Below are positions 1-14,500 of a DNA stretch of 64,000 nucleotides, piece by piece. Position 1 is the stretch's first letter, and every line of letters begins with the position of its first letter. Below the pieces are notes generated by a model. The model was given only the letters and a program-made list of their open reading frames with translations, did not search any database and had not been told where the DNA came from. The stretch spans positions 4,030,001 through 4,094,000 of the forward strand of contig CM074187.1 of the NCBI GenBank assembly GCA_037179385.1, written 5' to 3'. The translations under genes were made by a program, and so were the position numbers. This stretch comes from Holothuria scabra (Eukaryota; Echinodermata; Holothuroidea; Aspidochirotida; Holothuriidae).

Positions 1-1428
1 CAAAGTGATTGGTTACAAAATTCTACATCCAACTTTCATCTCCAAACAAAACCCAATTTAGAAATAACCAGAAAGCCCAAAGACTTAGGTTTACAGTGTT
101 TACAGGGTAAATTTAAAACAATTTCTTGTCTTTTTCATGCTTTCACAAAATTTCCCAGAGTTTAAAAACTGTTCCAGGCCTTCAAATAATTTTCCAAATT
201 TTCAACATTTTTCCCAGTCCTCTATGACTACAGGAACCCTTAAGGATTCTGTTCTTCATTAATAAAAAACAGAAGGTCCAAGTTTAATTCACCAGGTCAA
301 GGCATACTGTACAAGAGACTTTAAAAGTGGGACTGCTATTATTGTGCATGCTGTGCCTCCTAAACAAAAACCATCCAGTGACATGCAACTGGAAAAAGGC
401 TGTTGGAATAAACCAGTAGCATGGTGGGACCGAGAATGACGCACCGGACAATTTCAAAGTTGATATAAGGAATGAAACAAATCTTAACACTCTCCTGCTT
501 GCCATTTTCAAATGGTTAGTAACTCACAAATGTACCCACAGTTACCCACAGTTCTCAATCCCCAATCCAAAATTTAGGTAAAGAGAGCTCGATTTGATTC
601 GAAAGTTTCTCCGTCATCAACCTCCACATGGCACCATTAGTGACGCATTTTCCATATATGTAGTGTGCTACTATTTATATTGACTTTATAAAGTTACGTA
701 GGTACGGTATTTAGGTAGCAAGCTGTATGGTTTAGGCCTTGGTAGGAATCAACAGGGTAGCACAGAAGTGTTAAGCAACAGAGTATACTCAACAGTTGAG
801 GCGTTTTGCAGTCGTGCGCACAGTACCGTGCAAAACTTGTTTTACTTGTTCACCTAACCTGCCTAAGAAAGACGTGAAGTTTGGTCAAGTCACAAACCCA
901 GCAAAATAACCTAATAACCTAGTTGATGCACACAGTACATAAATCATGAGTAACTATGCCAGATGAAGGAGTACTTCGGGCAGTGTACGCCAGAGCGAGG
1001 TAATTTTCATTATTTGGTGGAAATGTAGGTAGTAGTTGGGAAAAGCTTGAAAATTAATCACATTAAGATACAAATGTACCTGAAATGGATTCATCATCGT
1101 GTAGAACGAATCACTGCATAGTTCCAACAGAGTTTGGCTTGCACTACTTACCGTAGAAATGTGCTCCTTGGTAATTTTTCAAGGGTGCATCATTCATGGT
1201 ACCGTGTCAATTACTGTACGGTGCCATTTCTATATTAGTAGTCGAAGAAGTTCAAGCATTAAACTACATCACACCAAACCAAACCCAACATCGGTTTATA
1301 TGATGCACATGTATGTTTACAAATGCACACTAGTAAACATAAATGATCAGATACCCTCAACAAATGTAAGCTACTAGCAAAAACACAGGAGTTATTGTCA
1401 TACATACTTCAAACATCAGGTTACTAAT
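1..1428. other. No gene recognised; downstream flank of zinc-finger gene
   Basis: AT-rich DNA without a convincing coding exon. Short open frames (284-511, 1159-1377) have no family motifs or splice context. Nothing repetitive stands out apart from short TAGG-type segments near 730-900. Confidence 0.4.
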
Positions 1429-1434
1429 TTTATT
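1429..1434 (-). promoter_or_regulatory. Candidate poly(A) signal AATAAA
   Basis: AATAAA on the minus strand, about 310 nt past the TAA at 1744. It is the nearest canonical hexamer noticed downstream of the zinc-finger exon. Hexamers occur by chance in AT-rich DNA, so this is only a candidate. Confidence 0.3.
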
Positions 1435-1743
1435 GAAAATGACTCAATTTTCCCCTCAAACGGACTAATGAATAAAATAACTCAAGATAAACATTTTCGA
1501 AAGTTGAAAAACCAAAGCATCACTTTTGTAGAAATCAGAATTGAGATTGTAAAAGTAGGATATTCACTTAAATGGGAAACAAATGACATGCTCAGGTTTC
1601 ATATTTTCCCAAACAACCTTTAATGGTTTGAAAGGAGAATTACCCTGACCCAGAATACAATTATATTATCAAGTAATAGTAGGACGGATGGCTGAACTCT
1701 ACTTTGGTATATAATATGAAAGCCATGGTACAAATCAAACCCC

Positions 1744-2519
1744 TTACCGTTCTTCTTTGATAAAGGAATTTAAGGCCACATTTTCAATTTCCAAGGACAC
1801 TGATTGGTCTAAACTTGAATAATTACACACTTTGGTATGATCATTAAATGTTTGAATATTTTTAAATCCTTTACCACAGTTCACACAGTTGATCGAATCC
1901 TTGTCTAAGCGTTCATGCATTTGACCATGCTGCCTTAAAGTAGACCGTTCTCTAAATGCTTTTCCACAGAGTTGACAAGTATAAGGTTTTTCATTGCTAT
2001 GTAGCAAACTGTGTCTTTTTAAAGACGAAGCGTCTTGCAGCACTTTACCACACACATCACATTGTCCATTATATACTGCCCTCTCTTGTCCCTTCAAATG
2101 ACGCCGTTCATGTCTCTTCAGCTGGCCCTTGTCTGTGAAACGTTTCTCACAAGTATTACAAGGATAAGGTTTCTCCCCCGTGTGAATCCGTATGTGACGA
2201 ACCAACTGTGAATTCTCAGAAAACCCTTTCCCACAGTATTCACATTGGAAAGGAGTGTTTCGATCATGAGTCTTTTCATGTCTCCTGCAGCTTCCAAGAT
2301 CCCCAAATGCCTTGCAGCACACTTTACATTCAAATGGTTTCTCTCCTGTGTGTACACGATGATGAGCCTGCAGAGATGAGAGAACTTTAAATCCTTTACC
2401 ACACCAGGAACATTTGTGAGGTCTATCCTCTGAATGGGACTGTTGGTGTCGACTTAGGTTAGTCTTACTTTGAAATGTCTTGCCACAAGTTTTACAGGTA
2501 AAGAGCTCACTTTCTGTAT
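1744..2519 (-). CDS. Last exon: zinc-finger array (7 C2H2 + 1 C2HC)
   Basis: The exon opens after the acceptor TTTTCTCCATTAG and completes a codon whose first base comes from the exon before. It gives 258 codons including TAA. Seven fingers follow the pattern CX2C-X12-HX3H: FTCKTC, HKCSWC, FECKVC, FQCEYC, YPCNTC, GQCDVC and YTCQLC. An eighth, INCVNC, ends HTKVC and so is C2HC. Linkers after fingers 2 and 4 are the classic TGEKP(F/Y); others vary (SEDRPH, SNEKPY). The linker between fingers 5 and 6 is long and basic. The tail is acidic (EIENV...KEER). TGEKP linkers are typical of DNA-binding arrays. An ATG-initiated reading can be extended upstream to 2619, but that part is intron. The stop overlaps a donor-like GTAAGG, so an alternative 3' end is possible. 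Confidence 0.9.
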
Positions 2520-5500
2520 CTAATGGAGAAAATAAAGAAGAAGTTAGTATCAGACAGAGAGATAATACATCCAAATCCCATGACCCAAACATTTCCAAAA
2601 ATGTAAGTAGCAGCATCAAGTTTCACTTCTAAAATTATTAAATGTCAATCCTAATTGTTAAGTATTTTTGGGAATCCATCAACCAGTCTAATAGAGGTTT
2701 CACACTGACATCACTGTCTTGGATCTCTCTCCATTTTTACAGTCAGATATTCATTTTGCAATTCAAATCTGCAGGCCAAATTAAAACTTGCCGACTTCAT
2801 GTGGAAAACCTCTACTACACCTTGACATACAATCACATGATGGCAGTTAGAGAGGCTGTTAAAATAATAATTTATGTGTATAGACTATTTCACACCATCA
2901 CACCAATTTCTAATCATGTTTTAATTACATGTGTTTTTGGATGCAGCAAGAATTTTACATTTCTTTACACATAACTTCATTTCTAATAAGTGAATAATAC
3001 TCCACGTTAACGTTTCTACTTCTCTTTGGAGAAGATACATGCATTTCCAAAGCCATATAAGTGTGATAAGTTGCCTCCTTATGAATCATGCTATATGACA
3101 TAACAAGACTTACATTTTAATCCTTCAAACTAAATGTAAAAATCAACTGCAAAAAAGTGAAAAAGATTGTCTTTTTAATGTATTCTTCAATGGAAAAAAT
3201 GCTTTATACAGAATGATTTTTTTCCTTTAAGATAAAACAAAGGAGTTCCAGATTTTCTGATCATTGTAATTTTTTTAGACAAAATTTTAAAAGATCTGAA
3301 AATGTGACTGAATCTCCAATTTAGAGAGTAGATACACACAGGACATCCCAATAATGTGATCCTCTGTTGCTGCTATCAGGTGGGATGGTAGCTGCCAGCC
3401 TCATGCACATGTAGTGCATACCTTGCAAGACTGACAACACCTATTTATATGTGATAGTGTGTATCCATGCATGAAATGGGAACAGAACAGCTTCTATCAA
3501 ATATGAAATAAAATCCATTCATGAAGTCATCTCAAATGTTCTAAAATGGGATGTTTAACCAAAAATGTAATTTTAATATGTGTAAGAGAAACAAAATCTA
3601 CACAATTTGGTGGAACTTTCATTCAAATTCAACACCTTTTTTTTCATTGATATATCAGATATCGGTCAAGAATAGGTTATATTCCTTCCTCAATTGAAAG
3701 GGAATATTTTTTTTCTTTTCTTTTCATTCTGTTGTGTTAACTGTACATTTAACAGTTATACAACCCCACTTGAAAAATGTCCTGTTGAGGTTAGGTTAAA
3801 TAGAGTTTTATGGCCAAGTTTCCAACCAATTGGTTCAAGTTGAGCTGGCCACTCCATGTCTGAGAAGATCACATACCTCTCATGGAATCCCATTCTGATA
3901 ACATGGAATTATTAAGGACAAAGTTAGCTGCAGAGTTTAAAGAAACACAAAACACTTGCCCATTGTAAATGTTAGACATTGTAATCATCTGTGCTTGCTG
4001 AAAATTTAAATTGTGTTGAAAATGTGACAACTTTAATTGCAGATACTTTTAAATCTACAAACTGGATTTCAATGAAAATTTCACCAGAGTACTTGGAGAA
4101 ATAGGTGCAGCTCTGGAGCTATATAGCAGATCAATGCTTGATTTGAACTAAGGACTTTCTTTTAAGCACCATGTGTACAAGGCCTTCCAGTAGAGGCTCC
4201 CTTTAACAAAAGCAATTGCCCAATGCCACTTTTTAAGTGGCATATCAAGATATCTATTTGTAAAGACCACAAGACACCTGAAGAAAGTAACTCATGCACA
4301 ACTTTTCCTTTTTTTGTTAATTTCTGAAATTCAGAGTAATATCCAAATAACTTCGAAAAATTGTCACTAATAAAACAGCAAAATACAGAGCGGTGGAGGA
4401 CTCCTATAGTACCTGAAAAACAGTACCATTATTCCCTTTTTTTAACCTTAATTTCTGAACCAACTTTTTCTTTAACCTAATTTAAAAGAAGGGTTTTAGG
4501 TCACATCAAGTTTTGATATATTAGTGGGGTATTTATGCTAACAACTTACAACTTCAGTGAAATTTGCATTGAAATCCTATGTGTGGCTATCCAGATATGA
4601 GCACATAAAGTTTGTTACATTCTCAATAAAAAGTGAACTTGAAGCAAGCTCAAATGACATCATATCCCCACATTAATGGAAAGTTTTTTGTTTTTCTTCA
4701 AAATTTACAGCCAACTTTATCCTCAACAATCCAATATCATCAGAATGTGATTGCATAAATGGCAAAATAATTTTACAAACTTTGCATTTCACACAGTGAG
4801 GTTGTATTTCTATTAACTTCAAAGTTAATACAATGGTCTGAAAATACAAAGAGAAAAAAAGCATTCCTTGTCAATGTGAGGAAGTGATATAACCTCTGCT
4901 GCCCTCAAGCTCACTTTTGAACACAAATTTACTAACTATATTTACTGGTACCTTGAGAAATACATACGCAATTCAGATGGGAGTTTCATCACACTTTATA
5001 GATTTGGTTTCTTTTTCACATATGAAAATAAAATTTTTGCTTAAACTTCTCCTTTAATATGTTATTTTAAGTACCTTTCTTGTTTTCTTTGGATACTTTT
5101 CTCCTTGGCATTATTTTCTTCCCAGTGGTTTTAGAAGCAGGACTTGATCTTTTTAACACGTGTGTAGGTGCCAGCTGGGTTCCTGTAATTGAAATAACAC
5201 TCAAGCTCAAAGAAATTTGAAACATTCGGGTAAGAGTGAACCTGGCTATTTGATGTAACCATAATGCAGAACATTCAACTTGTGAATTCAGAATGCAAAA
5301 ATAATAAAAAGATATCATACAGAAAAGGATGATTCTACACACACACAAAAAAACTTTCTTCAGCTTTTCAGAACTCAAGGACTAAGTGCATTATTTGGTC
5401 CATGTTTGAGACTGTGAGCATATGAATTTCATAAAGGGCAGTGCTCCTTTTTCACATAATTTAAGTTCCTGTGGTTGCCGAGCATGTACATGCCCCAACA

Positions 5501-8500
5501 GGTCCACCCCCAAATTAAATTTCAAACAAGAATGAAAGAATAAAAAAAGGAGAGTTTTATGCCCGTCAAAACCTTGAGAACTGAGGATCCTAAACTAGTT
5601 TTCAAGGGTGCCATATAATAGGTTGCACGTGTTTTCAACTGTGTGATGAATATATTTTAATAATGTGCTATCAAAAATCATTCTCAAACTATCAGAATTT
5701 TCACCAATCATTGGTACCCAACCTAACTATGCTCTTATTATGTTCCTTGCTTCAATCATTAGCACTACATTGCAGGAGAAGCACCAGCAGCAAAGATTAA
5801 AAGTTGTTCTATGAGTACCAGATTATAGAATCACCTGACTGACAGGTGGGTTTTGTTGAATATTTCTGTCTTGATGCTGAGTGTAATCGTCACCGATAAG
5901 TTTCTCAGTCGACCTCTGTTACTCACTTGGCCGGGTTCCAAGTATGTACGCATGTCAGGAATGCACACAGGTGTTTCTCTTTGAGTCGCGTGGACTCGCG
6001 TGTCAATGCTGTTCACTTCTGTTCTCCTTCTCGTTGTGTTTACCCGCATCCTCTAGCACCGCCCGTTTATTTTTTGAGTAAGTTTATTAGCCTTATCTTT
6101 TATTAATTACAGTAAGTTAATTAGACTAAGTTTTTGGAAGAAATGTCTGTCCTCGTATGTTACTATATTGATTTACCAAGTTGCTGTATGATAATCGTTC
6201 AGGCCGGTTTTTAATCTTCTGCTTCAAGGGGTCGTTAAAAATATTTTACTCCTCCTGACTGCAGCTGTTTTGTGAGTGCCCGATTAAAATGTCTTGCATG
6301 TAATGAACTTTGTAGAGTATTTGTTCAAGGGTTACTCAGAATCCATTAATTTTCCGTAACAGGTTTACCCCAGTCAACGCCATTATCCCTGTCACCGCTG
6401 TTATCCCAGTCACCCCAGTCAACCCAGTTACCCGAAGTCGCCTCATTGTGTGTGACACTATATCCCTGTAACGATTTTGTAAGTCATAGCAGAATTAGCA
6501 TTTTTTGGAGGAGTTGTATGTTTGCGTGTGTATGTGTGTGTGTGCCTGGGTGTGTGTACTCGGCTGGAAATGTTAACCAAGTTACCTCTGTCGTGTTTCG
6601 TTTCTGTCTGTATCTGTTTGCCTGTTTTATGTCTAAAATTTGCGTTGTTAAGCGTACCTGTACATATGTTTCATGCGACGTATTATTGTTCTTTTCTAAT
6701 CAATTTTGTGTTGTTTTCTTCTAGTTTCACCCTGCCTCAACGGCATGAGTGCAAATAAAGGGGTGAAACCCGGAACACGTCTCCCGTGTAATCATTTCGT
6801 GCCACACACAGTGACACTGAGTCTAAATGCAAATTTTGTATTCAAAGGAATTGCCAATGTAAAATTCCAGCATATATTTTTGCACTTAAGACCATAACCG
6901 TTACTGAAGAAAAACAGTTCACAATTTTACACAAATAAAATCGTGTTTTTACACGTTTTGGAATTGGAATCTAAGCCAATTAATATTAAAAAATTTGTCC
7001 ACCCCCCCCCCACCCTTCATTCCCCAGGTTTGCACCTGAACATAGTAACACATGAAAGTTCCCCCACTAGTGTAAACAAAAGGCATAAGGTACACAAATT
7101 TATGCAGGTTTTAGGTGTAGTACCCCATAACACCAACTTCTGTAGGTTGCTCTTGTACCTTCACCATGGTACAATATCTCTGCCCCACCCCAGTTTTTTT
7201 TTGTATGATCTCGTAAACAATGAAAACCTTAACATTTGGTTTGGATTGTTAGAATTCTATGACACAACTTCTGAGAGTGCAAACTTACCTTCATTATCCA
7301 GTAATTCCTGTGTATCATTGCCTGTTTCAACTGGATCAATTGACATTTCTTCAGATTTATCTCTGGTGTCATTCTGTACTAATAAAGAGTTATTTTGTTC
7401 TGCTGGTTGCATCCTTTCCATGCATTTAACATTAAGACCTTCTTGCTGATTATCATCAGAATCAGGTGGTTCTTGTTTGATAGTAATTTCTGCAGGTAAG
7501 ACATCTTTTTTTTATACAAGGAAAAGAAAGACATTTATGTTGGAATGAAATCTCTCCCTGAATTTTGGGCTAAATTGTAAATGAAGAAATCTGAAATCAT
7601 GTCAGTGTAGTAAGGACAAGTCATTCCCCTTTGAAAGCAAAACTGTATCATTTCCTAAAGATACAGTCATACATCTTCTCTCTCAGTTGTTGCAGACAAT
7701 ATCTCTACTTACTTAGCTATGTTGTCTTTAGACCAAACATACTGACTGATTACAATAGCCATAACAAATGCATATTCTCTGATTTGGGTTTCTTGTGTTC
7801 CTGCAAGCAACTCTGTGACTTACTCTCAACCTTTTAAGTGAAGAACAGAAAAATGAATAATTTGTCAGCTCTTAGCATGCCAATATTTGCACAAAATAAT
7901 CAAAGTAGCACATACATATTAATACATTTATTATTATATTTTAAAAGGTGTAGTTATGCTCAATAACTACCAAGTTCACTAAAAACTATCAAGCACCTTA
8001 TAGTTATTAAAGATGGTATTAAAGTAAAGCCATCTTGGATTATTATTACCCTAATACTAACCAATTAATCACAATGCATGCAAACCCAAAGATATGCATG
8101 TATCAGGCTCCCCTCTATCCCAAAAATGGCAACACTCAAAGTTAAAAGCACAAAACAACCCAATGCCAGTGCTGGAATCTATGAAGGGGCCACCCGTTTC
8201 AAGTTATGGGGTTTTGTTCAAAAAAGTGGTATGAGGTAGATTTTCAGTAAACAGCAACATAGAAAGAAAACTCTTTCACAATTTTTATCCCCAATAGATG
8301 TGAGAAATTCCCTCACATGCTTTTAAACTTTGAGGGGTTGTTGAGAAGGGAGTGTGAGAATCATGTGATTTCCCTCCATAATACAAATATTACTAGAAAA
8401 GATAGAGTTGTGTGATATGCTCTGAAATCATACCATACCTGGATTGAAGACTGCCCTCCAGCAGTCCTCATCCTCCTCACTATCTTTCTCAGAATCACTG

Positions 8501-11500
8501 TCATTATTTCCACCAGCAAGGTGACTTGATATGCAATCTGAAAATATAATGTGTCTTACTTAGGGAGATATTGGAAAATTATGAACATGATGAGGAATCT
8601 TTCTGATGAGGTTAAAGGGTACCACACTAAAAGTCTAAAAATTCAAAAATATACATCACTGAGCTTCAAAAATGAATTCAATCGGTTCAACTTACAAGAT
8701 CTTTCCAAGACATTCCTGAGGTGAGTCACAAAATGTTGGTGCTTATCCAATCAATTTAAAATAAATGGTAGATTTAAGGAATCAACTGCATTTGGCTAAC
8801 TATTTTTGGTGAATAAACTGTCAAGACTCCAAATTTGGCAAAATAACAGATGAAACCATCAAGACTTCAAATTTGGCAAGATAATGGACAAGGTGAAGTC
8901 ATATTTTGCCAAACTGGAATCGTGACGGTTTATTCACCAACAATAGTTTATGTAGCTTATTCCTATTCTACAACCCAAAATTGCTGAAAATCTTGAAGAA
9001 ACAGGAAAAAAGCCAGTTTTTCTTTTAAAAGACAATGCTTCAAGGGCAATTTTTAAATTTTAGCCAATGAGAGTCAGGATTTGTGATGATTTCTAGTATC
9101 ATCATTTCTTCAATTTTTATTTTTCCAGGGATCAACAAAATGACCAACTTTAATGAGATTGTTCACATTGTTACATGTATATATAGAGTACAGATATAAA
9201 TTGCATAACAAAACTGTGACTGTACATATTTGGCAAAAAAGCAAAAGGTGCAAAACCATGTTTTTGAAACTCTCCAAATATTTTAGTGAAATGAATAATT
9301 CAAACAACACTTCTTGCAACACATTTTGAGAGTGGAAAAAACTTGAAATTCTGAATAACAAGATTTTATTTGTTCAAAACTTTAAATTGATCTATTTTTG
9401 TGAAAGGCTGAGGGACCTAAATTGGCATGGTGCAAAACACACTTGCTGCAAACATGTTAACAAACTGAACTTATAACTGTTCATCGCAGAGACAACAGTT
9501 CACAAACAGTATCTGTCTTTTGGCTGCTGAGCATGAACACTAACAGACTAAACTTTTTACAAGTATGTATATTAATAATGGTTCTTGATAACTTGTTGAT
9601 AATAACATCAACAGGAGCCCAAAAGCCGCAATTGAGGAATATTGAAGAAAGAGATATGCTTTGTCTCTATTCATCGAAAAACATTGTCAGATCTGTTTTA
9701 CAAACAGTAAGGTTAGTACACTAACATTACTATTACTAACTTTGGTGAAGCTCTCTGTTTCCCTACGTTGTATGACACCATTATTGTTTTCCATGTTTGT
9801 TAACACTAGGCTGTTGGCAGTGGAAGCGTTTTTGTTGACCGTCGTATCAGCACTGACATTAACAGGAACAAGTTACAGTAGGTAGGCCTACGCATAGTAA
9901 CACCAGTCAAACTTTCTGACAGCTTAGGCTTTTGACCAATGCTCTAATGATTTATGTAAGACCATACACATCACTTATAGGGTTGTGATACTTTGTTTTG
10001 TCTAAGCCTTCCCATTTCATTTGTTTTATTAGTTCAACTAATAACTTGTTTGACCAACGGAATGCTGGATCTAAAATTATGTTGTAGCGATGGAAGGGAA
10101 CACTTGTGAGGTGCCTGTTTATTGCTAACCTCATGCCAGCCATAGCTGACTATTCATACTAATGTCAATTCTTTGTTCTGACTTCCTTAGAAAACTGTCA
10201 CAAGAGGTCATCTAATTGGTCTGTTGGAAGCTCTTCAAATGACTCAGATATTCTCTCTCCTTTAGTCAATCTGTGAGGATACTATAGGCCCAGCTTAAAA
10301 TCCCAGTCTTAATATTGAAATCTTTTCCTGAAACTAACAGTATCATTTTCTCATGAGCCTTCTTGAAGTTCTTGACTATAAATTTAACAGTAGACCTAGC
10401 TGGACTATTTTGTTACTCAAATTTCTTTAAATTTTGAAATTTTGAAATTACTTTTGTTGCAGAAATTATGCTTCTTTTATTCTGCACATTAAAATATATA
10501 TCCTTAACCACAGTGACTGCAATACTTTTATACTGAAGATTATTTTATTCTTTACTGAAAACAAGTGTTTGCTTTTCATTAATTCTGTTGGTCAGTGAAC
10601 ATCTGTATCTGTCCCAACCTCAAATTTGCATGGCAAAATAACAAACTCAGCTCCCTGCATCGTTTATTTTGCGAATATTTGTCAATAGTTTTAGCGATAG
10701 AGGGCCAAATTATATTATACTTTCCTTAACTGTAGTGTTACTTAAAAATGTCTAGGCCTAGGCCTGTACATAGCTTGTTGACTGACCTTTGAAAATTTGA
10801 ACTCCCCACTTTGTTGCTCTTTTAGTGGATGCCTTCAGTCTGTTTCCTTCAATTCCTTCTACATCAGTTTTGGACAGTTGCACAATTCTTTTATTTTTGC
10901 TCCCTTATCTAGGTCAGAAGGCTCAAATTTTAAGAGGAAGCAGGGAAGTGGAACATCCATATTAGCTTGAGGCATGCAGTTTTGTGTTTACACTAGAACA
11001 TGCATAATTTAGCACTGGGTATTTGCCTTGGTAAGTTTTGACCAGTCTGTGCTAGTCATGTTGCTATGCAACAGGAGACAGTCACAATGCCCTTCAGACA
11101 TTCTGTGTTGCCAATGATTTTTGCATACTTATGAGGTACTATCCGTTATTTTAAACCAGAAAGCCAAAAGGCTTAGTGATTCCTTGCCGCTGTAAGGCCT
11201 TTTTTCACATTGACATTGCTTTGCAATGTTTTTCAATTAACAGGGCTCCATAATGTGCCCACAAAGTACACATGCAAGGCATCCAATCTTCTTACATTGA
11301 GATCCCCCTTGCCCGTTGTGAACCCAAATGACATTTGACCTCCACCAAAAACTTCTGGGACCATGTATTCACTATGTGCCATCTACAGGACAAGTTACAG
11401 GACCCTACAAGTGACCTTTCTTGAAAGACTGTGCAGGAGAGCTTGTCAGGCTTTGAACATGCTGACTCCAAATGAACTTTGACCTTTCAGAAAATCAATA

Positions 11501-14500
11501 GGGATCATCTACTCAATATGACCAATCCACACACTAAATATGAGCACAGTCACATGTACCGTTCTTGAGATATCGTGTTTACGTAGTTTTAACCTTTTGA
11601 CCTCTCATGACCCCAAATGACCTTTGACCTCCACCAAAAACAATAGGGATCATCTACTCAATATGGCCAAAACACTCGCCAAATATGAGCACAGTCACAT
11701 GTACCGTTCCTGAGATACCATGTTTACGAAGTTTTGACCTTTTGACCTCTCATGACCCCAAACGACCTTTGATCTCCACCAAAAACATTAGGGATCATCT
11801 ACTCAATATGGCCAATGCACACACCGAATATGAGATTAGTCACACTTACTCTTCTTGAGATACCATGTTTACCAGCAATTTCTAAGGAATTTACCTATTG
11901 ACCTCTCGTGACCCCAAATGACCTTTGACCTCCACGAAAATCAATAGGGATCGTCTACTCAATATGACCAACCCACACACCAAATATGAGTATAGTCACA
12001 TGTACCATTCTCGAGATATCATGTTTACGAAGTTTTGACCTTTTGACCTCTCCTGACCCCAAATGACCTTTGACGTCCACGAAAATCAATAGAGATCATC
12101 TACTCAATATGAACAACCAACACACCAAATATGAGCATAGTCACATGTACCGTTCCTGAGATACCGTGTTTACAAAGTTTTGTCCTTTTGACCTATTGTG
12201 ACCCCAAACGACCTTTGATCTCTACTAAAAACATTAGGGATCATCTACTCAATATGGCCAATGCACACACCAAATATGAGATTAGTCACACTTACCCTTC
12301 TTGAGATGCCGTGTTTACAAGCAATTTCTAAGGAATTTACCTATTGACCTCTCGTGACCCCAAATGACTTTTGACCTCCACGAAAATCAATAGGGATCAT
12401 CTACTCAATATGACCAACCCACACATTAAATATGAGCATAGTCACATGTACCGTTCTCGAGATATCGTGTTTACGAAGTTTTGACCTTTTGACCTCTCAT
12501 GACCCCAAATGACCTTTGATCTCCACCAAAAACAATTGGGATCATCTACTCAATATGGCCAATGCACACACCGAATATGAGATTAGTCACACTTACCCTT
12601 CTTGAGATACCGTGTTTACAAGCAATTTCTAAGGAATTTACCTATTGACCTCTTGTGACCCCAAATGACCTTTGACCTCCAAGAAAATCGATAGGAATCA
12701 TCTACCCAATATGGGCAATCCACATGCCAAGTATGAGATCCCTCGGAGTTACCCTTCTTGAGATATCGTGTTTACAAGCCGAAGCGTCACATACGCACAC
12801 ACACACACACGACATCACCATCGCATAGATTCCTTGCCTGCCTACGGCAAGGAATCAAAAATAGGATGGTCATGTGGACTGTGTGAGCTAATCAGAATCC
12901 AGGAAATGAAATAATGGTCAGTAAGGGGTTATAGAGTGTACAACAATTTGTGACGTTGCGACAGTAATACTCAAATTAACAGCTTTATTTCTTTTACAAG
13001 GCTATAGCACTTTGCCCAAAATGTGGTTGCAGTCAGGTCCAAACACAACAGACTACTTCATATTAGATCAATGTTTCATGTTGGATGTGACAATGGGAGT
13101 TGGAGGGAAAAGGCTCATTTTCCAAACTCTAAAATATAGTCTCTTGTGCTTTTAGGCTTAACAATAATGTAAAACAACACCAAAACTTTGCTTACTTTGG
13201 CTGAGATGTGCATCTTCTGTTAAGGCATTCCTTCTGTATCTGTCATTTATAGTTTCTCCAGTCAAATGGATAACACCTGTTAAAATGAACTGGAAGTAGT
13301 TACAAAAAGATACTAAATAATTTTGGAAAGCTGGCCGAAGAAAATGAAGAGTATTTCCAATAAACAAATTATCTGCACGGAAGAAGTGTTTCAAACTTTG
13401 CAATTTTAAAATTAAATTTAAAAATATATATCATCCTTAATAGGCTCAAAAATTTAAAAATTTTTTTGTTCTCTTTATGCATGACACTATTATCTGTTTG
13501 TCCCCACATTGCACTTTCAAAATATATTATTGGTCATCCCAATACAGGAAAAGAGAGCCCTTACTGCATTCTAAGAAATTAGGTAAAATTATATTTTCAT
13601 TGCAGTTTACAAAATTTCACAGCAAAATAATCCAAGAAAGTAAGATCAACTTTTACGACTTTCACAGGCCAAACTCTAGAAGTCTGACAAACTTAACTAA
13701 TTATCTCCCTCCCTTGCTGAGCATGATCACCTGAGCAATGTGTGCTTCATCAAAATCTCTTTCATTAAAGGGACATTCCCTAGTTTTATAAATATTTCAT
13801 AGAAACATGGGTACTAACTCAACTGTTGAGCAACTTAAAAGGAAAATGCAGTTACTCCAACTTAAAAGTAAAGAGCAGTCACCCAAACTTATTTTGAAGA
13901 AAAACTAAATAACACAATTTTCATCTTATTTCTCTTCAAAGTTCCTTCCTTAACATTTTATTAATTTACTATTGCATATTCAAGGTAAACCAAGCAGTTA
14001 TTTCTGGTAAATTTCACATTTGAAGAGAAAAAAACATTGTCACATGACTCCCAACAGCCAATCATGAAACTGGACAGTCTACTACACTTCTTCAATTTGG
14101 GATGACTGCTCCTGCCCTTTAAATTAGTGAAGTAGACTGTCCTGTTTCATGATTGGCTCTTAAGAATCAAAAGCAAATTTTTCTTCTCCTCAATAGTGAA
14201 ATTTACTGGGAGTAACTGTTTGGGTTACCTTGATAATGTTATATTGAAACCTTAAAATTTTATGAAAGTACTTTGAAGAGAAATATGAAAAAAATTCTGG
14301 GGCTTAGCTGTCCCTTTAAAGTAGGTTTGGGATGACTGCTCTTGCCCTCCAAAATCAGTCTAGAGCACTGCGAATTTTAGTCCATTTCAAGTAATTATAA
14401 CTATTTATCTACCTCTACAAAAAAAGGGATTACCTTTGCCTTCACAGGAAAGGGTCAATGTCTCTCTGGCTTTGATATGCATATCCAAATTTTGTTGGAG

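Noticed and set aside
2118..2402. Other open frames overlapping the zinc fingers
   Set aside because: They are off-frame readings of the finger exon.
5831..6049. Arg/Thr-rich minus-strand open frame as an exon of the zinc-finger gene
   Set aside because: The flanking exons already join in phase without it, and no acceptor/donor pair frames it.
6365..6440. Telomere- or regulatory-type repeat
   Set aside because: Only a few degenerate CCCAGTCA units; too short to assign a role.
11335..12780. Regularly spaced repeats that could suggest a CRISPR-like array
   Set aside because: The spacers are themselves repeated, monomers are 145-156 bp, there are no cas genes, and the DNA is animal nuclear.
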